The notes under the pieces are model-generated. The model did no database searches. It was not told the origin of the DNA and saw only the letters and a list, made by a program, of their open reading frames with translations. 8,418 nt of DNA from Thiohalobacter sp. GTDB lineage: Bacteria; Pseudomonadota; Gammaproteobacteria; Thiohalobacterales; Thiohalobacteraceae. The DNA lies in assembly GCA_027030825.1 (NCBI GenBank), contig JALVEM010000379.1, positions 1 to 8,418 on the forward strand. Reading direction: 5' to 3'. Position 1 is the first letter of the stretch. The number at the start of each line of letters is the position of its first letter. Shown piece after piece: positions 5,508 through 8,418 of the stretch. The position numbers were made by a program, and so were the translations under genes.

Positions 5508-6862
5508 TCCAGGCCCAGTTTCTTGAGCCGGTAGCGGAGTGCGCGAAAGGTGATGCCGAGCTTCCTTGCCGCGGCGGTCTTGTTGTGGCCGGTCGCTTCC
5601 AGCGCGCGCAGAATGGTATCGCGTTCGACCCGATCCAGGTAGTCCTCGAGCGGTGGAATGTCGCCTTCGGCCAGTGGTTTCGATGCGGGTGCCGGTGTCT
5701 CGACGGGGCTGCCTGTCGGCGCCAGGTGGAGGTCGTCGACCTGGATGACGTCCGTCTCGCACAGGGTGGCGGCCCGTTCCAGCACGTTCTCGAGCTCACG
5801 GACGTTGCCCGGGAAGGGGTAGGTCTGCAGGGTCTCGACGGCCTCCGGCGCCAGCGTGAAACGCCGACCGCATTCATTGCCGATCCGCTCGAGCAGGTGT
5901 TCGGCGAGGCGCGGGATGTCCTCGCGGCGTTCGCGCAGCGGCGGCAGGTGCAGCTCGATCACGTTCAGGCGGTAGTAGAGGTCCTGGCGGAAGTCCCCCT
6001 GTTCGACCAGCTGCGCGAGCGGCTTGTGGCTGGCCGAGAGAATGCGCACGTTGACCGGGATCTCGCGGTCGGCGCCGAGGGGCCGCACCGTCTTTTCCTG
6101 GATGGCCCGCAGCAGCTTGACCTGCATGGGCAGGGGCAGGTCGGCCACTTCGTCCAGGAACAGGGTGCCGCCCTCGGCGGCCTGGAACAGGCCCTCCCGG
6201 TTGCTGGTGGCGCCCGTGAAACTGCCCTTGCGATGGCCGAAGAATTCGCTCTCGACGAGTTCCGCGGGAATGGCGCCGCAGTTGACGGCCACGAAGGGGC
6301 CTTCGGCGCGCGGGCCCTTGCGATGGATCAGTCGTGCGACCAGCTCCTTGCCGGTCCCGGATTCACCGCTGATGTAGACGGGGGCCTGGCTGCGGGCCAC
6401 CCGGGCGATCAGCGCGCGCAGGCGCTGCATGGGCGGCGAGTCGCCGATCAGTTCGTTGCGGGTACGCCGGTCGCGTTGCGGGAAATCGCGGGTCTCGGAG
6501 AGCCGCAGCGCGGAGTCCACCAGGTTGCGCAATACCTTCAGATCGACGGGCTTGGAGACGAAGTCGAAGGCGCCTGCCTTCAGCGCCTCGACGGCGGTCT
6601 CCATGCTGCCGTGGGCCGTGATGACCGCCACCGGCAGTTCCGGCCGGGCCTGCTGGATGTGGCGGACGATATCCAGACCACTGCCGTCGGGCAGGCGCAT
6701 GTCGGTGAGGCAGAAATCGAGATCCGTCGCGGTCAGCGCCGCCTTCGCCTGCGCGACGTTCTCGGCGCTCAGGCAGTCGATTTCCATGCGCGCCAGCGTG
6801 ATGGACACCAGCTCGAGGATGTCCGGCTCGTCATCGACGATCAGGGCGCGGTGCCTGGTCAT
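5504..6862 (-). CDS. pilR: Type IV pilus response regulator PilR (NtrC family)
   Basis: This sigma-54-dependent activator, paired with PilS, turns on pilA transcription. The 452 residues comprise a receiver domain (1-120) with acidic pocket D10/D11, phospho-acceptor D54 in CLTDMRLPDGSG, T82 and K104; an AAA+ domain (about 138-370) with Walker A GESGTGKE (166-173), the sigma-54 contact loop GSFTGA (213-218, a GAFTGA variant) and Walker B GGTLFLDEV (231-239); and a Fis-type helix-turn-helix at about 420-448 (NKTAAARKLGITFRALRYRL). The frame is open to a TTG at 6904, but the ATG at 6862 gives MTRHRALIVDDEPD, which fits the family's usual N-terminus. No good ribosome binding site is seen at either. 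It follows the small membrane-protein gene by 72 nt. Confidence 0.95.
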   Translation of the reverse strand: MTRHRALIVDDEPDILELVSITLARMEIDCLSAENVAQAKAALTATDLDFCLTDMRLPDGSGLDIVRHIQQARPELPVAVITAHGSMETAVEALKAGAFDFVSKPVDLKVLRNLVDSALRLSETRDFPQRDRRTRNELIGDSPPMQRLRALIARVARSQAPVYISGESGTGKELVARLIHRKGPRAEGPFVAVNCGAIPAELVESEFFGHRKGSFTGATSNREGLFQAAEGGTLFLDEVADLPLPMQVKLLRAIQEKTVRPLGADREIPVNVRILSASHKPLAQLVEQGDFRQDLYYRLNVIELHLPPLRERREDIPRLAEHLLERIGNECGRRFTLAPEAVETLQTYPFPGNVRELENVLERAATLCETDVIQVDDLHLAPTGSPVETPAPASKPLAEGDIPPLEDYLDRVERDTILRALEATGHNKTAAARKLGITFRALRYRLKKLGLE

Positions 6863-6934
6863 GGCCAGTGTGGGAAATCCGGCGACATGCCCGATGGAAT
6901 GCAATCGGCGTGCCGTGCCGGCAGTGGCGCGGAG

Positions 6935-7147
6935 TCACTCCACCTCCTGCTGCAGCACGAATTTGATGACGAATTTCACCGCAAAGCCGAAGACGCCGAG
7001 CATCAGGGCCAGAAACAGCACGAACATGCCGAACCTGCCGGCCTTCGAGTCCTTGCCGAGTCGGTAGACGATGAAGATCATCCAGCCGATCAGTATGCCC
7101 AGCCCGATCGGCACGCCATATTCCGTGAGCCACTGGTCGGCGTTCAT
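6935..7147 (-). CDS. Small two-helix membrane protein, DUF2788-like
   Basis: The 70-residue protein has two predicted membrane helices, about 11-30 and 39-62, joined by a short basic loop (GKDSKAGRFG) that is probably cytoplasmic, with a charged C-terminus (QQEVE). The SKAGRFG loop and following hydrophobic FVLFL pattern resemble what I recall of the uncharacterised DUF2788 family of gammaproteobacteria; this match is from memory and its function is unknown. The ATG overlaps the pilS stop as ATGA, and an AGAGAGG stretch lies 13 nt upstream, so translation is probably coupled to pilS. Its place between the sensor kinase and its regulator suggests co-expression with the two-component system, perhaps as a membrane partner of PilS, but nothing in the sequence proves that. 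Confidence 0.85.
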   Translation of the reverse strand: MNADQWLTEYGVPIGLGILIGWMIFIVYRLGKDSKAGRFGMFVLFLALMLGVFGFAVKFVIKFVLQQEVE

Positions 7148-8418
7148 GAATCGATCGCGTCCTCTCTAGCATTCGGTATGAACAGGCGGAAACGGCCGCC
7201 GCCCGCCTCATGATACCGCAGCCGCATGCCGTTGCTGGAGGCGAGTTCGCGGGCCAGATAGAGGCCGAGGCCGGTGCCGGCCGGATGACTGGTGTAGAAG
7301 GGCTCGAACATGTGCCGGGCGGTATCCGGATCGATCGGTGCACCGTTGTCGATGACGTCGAGTTCGACGCCGCCTTCGCGGCGGGGGCGCGCTTGCAGGC
7401 GGATGCGGACCGGCTCCGATGTATCGGCGTGCTCCAGGGCGTTGCGCACCAGGTTGTCCAGGATCTGGCGGAGATGGACGGGATCGGCCGTCACCCGCAG
7501 ATCCACCGGCTCCACATCGACTTCCACCTGGTCCGGATCGAGCTGGCCGGCCTCGATGCCTTCCTCGACGTATTCGTTGAGCCAGTCGGCGAGCAGCAGG
7601 GTCCGAGGCTGAGGTCGCTGGCGGCGTGACAGTTGCAGCACGTTTCCGATGATGCGGTTGACCCGCCTGACGTGCTTCTCCGCGATCTCGATCAGGTGGC
7701 GGTCCTCGCCGTCGAGTCGCGCCGATTCACCCAGCAGCTGCAGCGCATGGCCGATGGCCGAGAGCGGGTTGCGGATCTCGTGGGCGATGCTGGCCGAGAG
7801 CCGGCCGAGCGCGGCCAGGCGGAGCTGCTGGGTCTGCTCATCGATCTGTTCCATCGATTCCACCAGGATCAGGGTGCCCGCTTCGGGCCGGTTGCCCAGC
7901 GGCAGGAATCGGACGCCCAGGCGCCCTGCCTCGTCGAGCCGTTCGAAGCGGTGCGCTTCAGGCTCCGCAAGCCATTCCCGCCACAACGCGGCCAGCCTGG
8001 AAGAGACCGCCTCGATGTGATCGGCCCGCAACCGGTCCGGCAGTTCGAGCATCTCCCAGAGACGGTCGTTCATCAGTCGTACATGACCGTTCCCGTCGAC
8101 CACCAGCACGCCGGATTGCAGGCGCTGGACGATATGGGCGTTGAGCCGGCTGAGATTGGCGAGATCCACGCCCTGGCGGTGGGCGAGCGCCTCCGACTGG
8201 CGAATGCGCCTCGCCAGCACGGAGCCGGTCACGGCGGCGAAGAAGGTGGCGAGTCCCAGCAGGCCGGCACGGGCGATGCTGCCGGGCGGGTGTCGGCCCG
8301 CGAGCAGGTCCTCGAAGAAGATGCCGAAGATGCCGAAGGTGGCCAGGGCCGCGAGCAGCAGCGCGAGGCGTCCCGGAATCAGGAGCCCCTGGGCGAATAT
8401 CACCAGGGGTAGCAGCAC
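7144..8418 (-). CDS. pilS: Type IV pilus sensor histidine kinase PilS (5' end outside window)
   Basis: PilS is the membrane-bound kinase/phosphatase for PilR. The visible 424 residues are the C-terminal part; the frame stays open through the window edge and the apparent GTG start at 8418 is only the boundary. Known PilS proteins are about 530 residues with six membrane helices, so roughly 100 residues and the first helices are probably missing. Seen here are hydrophobic segments (about 1-14, 17-36 and 48-69), a PAS-like domain (about 97-187), the dimerisation/phospho-acceptor motif SASIAHEIRNPLSAIG with H213, the N box DNLVRNALEHA (N322, N326), the G1 motif DVIDNG (354-359), the F box FEPFYT and the G2 motif GTGLGLYLAR (381-390). 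All catalytic motifs are intact. The stop overlaps the next gene by 4 nt. Confidence 0.95.
   Translation of the reverse strand: MLLPLVIFAQGLLIPGRLALLLAALATFGIFGIFFEDLLAGRHPPGSIARAGLLGLATFFAAVTGSVLARRIRQSEALAHRQGVDLANLSRLNAHIVQRLQSGVLVVDGNGHVRLMNDRLWEMLELPDRLRADHIEAVSSRLAALWREWLAEPEAHRFERLDEAGRLGVRFLPLGNRPEAGTLILVESMEQIDEQTQQLRLAALGRLSASIAHEIRNPLSAIGHALQLLGESARLDGEDRHLIEIAEKHVRRVNRIIGNVLQLSRRQRPQPRTLLLADWLNEYVEEGIEAGQLDPDQVEVDVEPVDLRVTADPVHLRQILDNLVRNALEHADTSEPVRIRLQARPRREGGVELDVIDNGAPIDPDTARHMFEPFYTSHPAGTGLGLYLARELASSNGMRLRYHEAGGGRFRLFIPNAREDAIDS

Noticed and set aside
5585..7213. Long plus-strand open frame of 542 codons opposite pilR and the small membrane-protein gene
   Set aside because: It lies antisense to conserved genes, spans an intergenic gap and shows no domain.

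Overview
The window carries a type IVa pilus (T4aP) locus. Every convincing protein gene is on the minus strand and reads from the right edge to the left. The order of transcription is pilS (sensor kinase, cut by the window edge), a small two-helix membrane protein, pilR (sigma-54 enhancer-binding regulator), pilA (major pilin), pilB (assembly ATPase), pilC (inner-membrane platform) and pilD (prepilin peptidase/methylase). The family assignments, the GC-rich coding sequence and the PilB/PilC/PilD/PilS/PilR protein types point to a gammaproteobacterium, possibly a Chromatiales- or Xanthomonadales-like lineage. The genus cannot be fixed from the sequence alone.

Right part (5504-8418): pilS overlaps a 70-codon membrane-protein gene by 4 nt (ATGA), and pilR follows after 72 nt. 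The extra small gene between sensor and regulator is the main departure from the usual adjacent pilS-pilR pair. Middle part (4580-5503): the pilR-pilA gap contains two tandem 17-bp dyads centred 24 bp apart at the very end of pilR, a 39-codon ORF with a near-perfect Shine-Dalgarno, and a good sigma-54 promoter (TGGCACG-N4-CTGC) that should drive pilA. A strong intrinsic terminator follows pilA, so pilA is probably a separate, highly expressed transcript. A short gap with a perfect 15-bp palindrome then leads into pilB.

Left-centre part (724-4579): pilB, pilC and pilD form a compact operon with gaps of 4 and 24 nt and all expected catalytic motifs intact. Left part (1-723): there is no credible gene. 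The stretch is packed with intergenic repeats: sixteen in-phase heptamers, two nearly identical 135/136-bp composite inverted-repeat elements, and two short 8-10-mer tandem motifs. The coaE-like gene often found after pilD is not present in the visible sequence.

How it works together, by family knowledge: PilS senses pilin or envelope status and controls PilR by phosphorylation. PilR with sigma-54 RNA polymerase switches on pilA. PilD cleaves and methylates the prepilin. PilB powers polymerisation through the PilC platform. The less ordinary content is the control region between pilR and pilA, the small membrane protein inserted between pilS and pilR, and the repeat cluster downstream of pilD. 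No clearly new system is evident.
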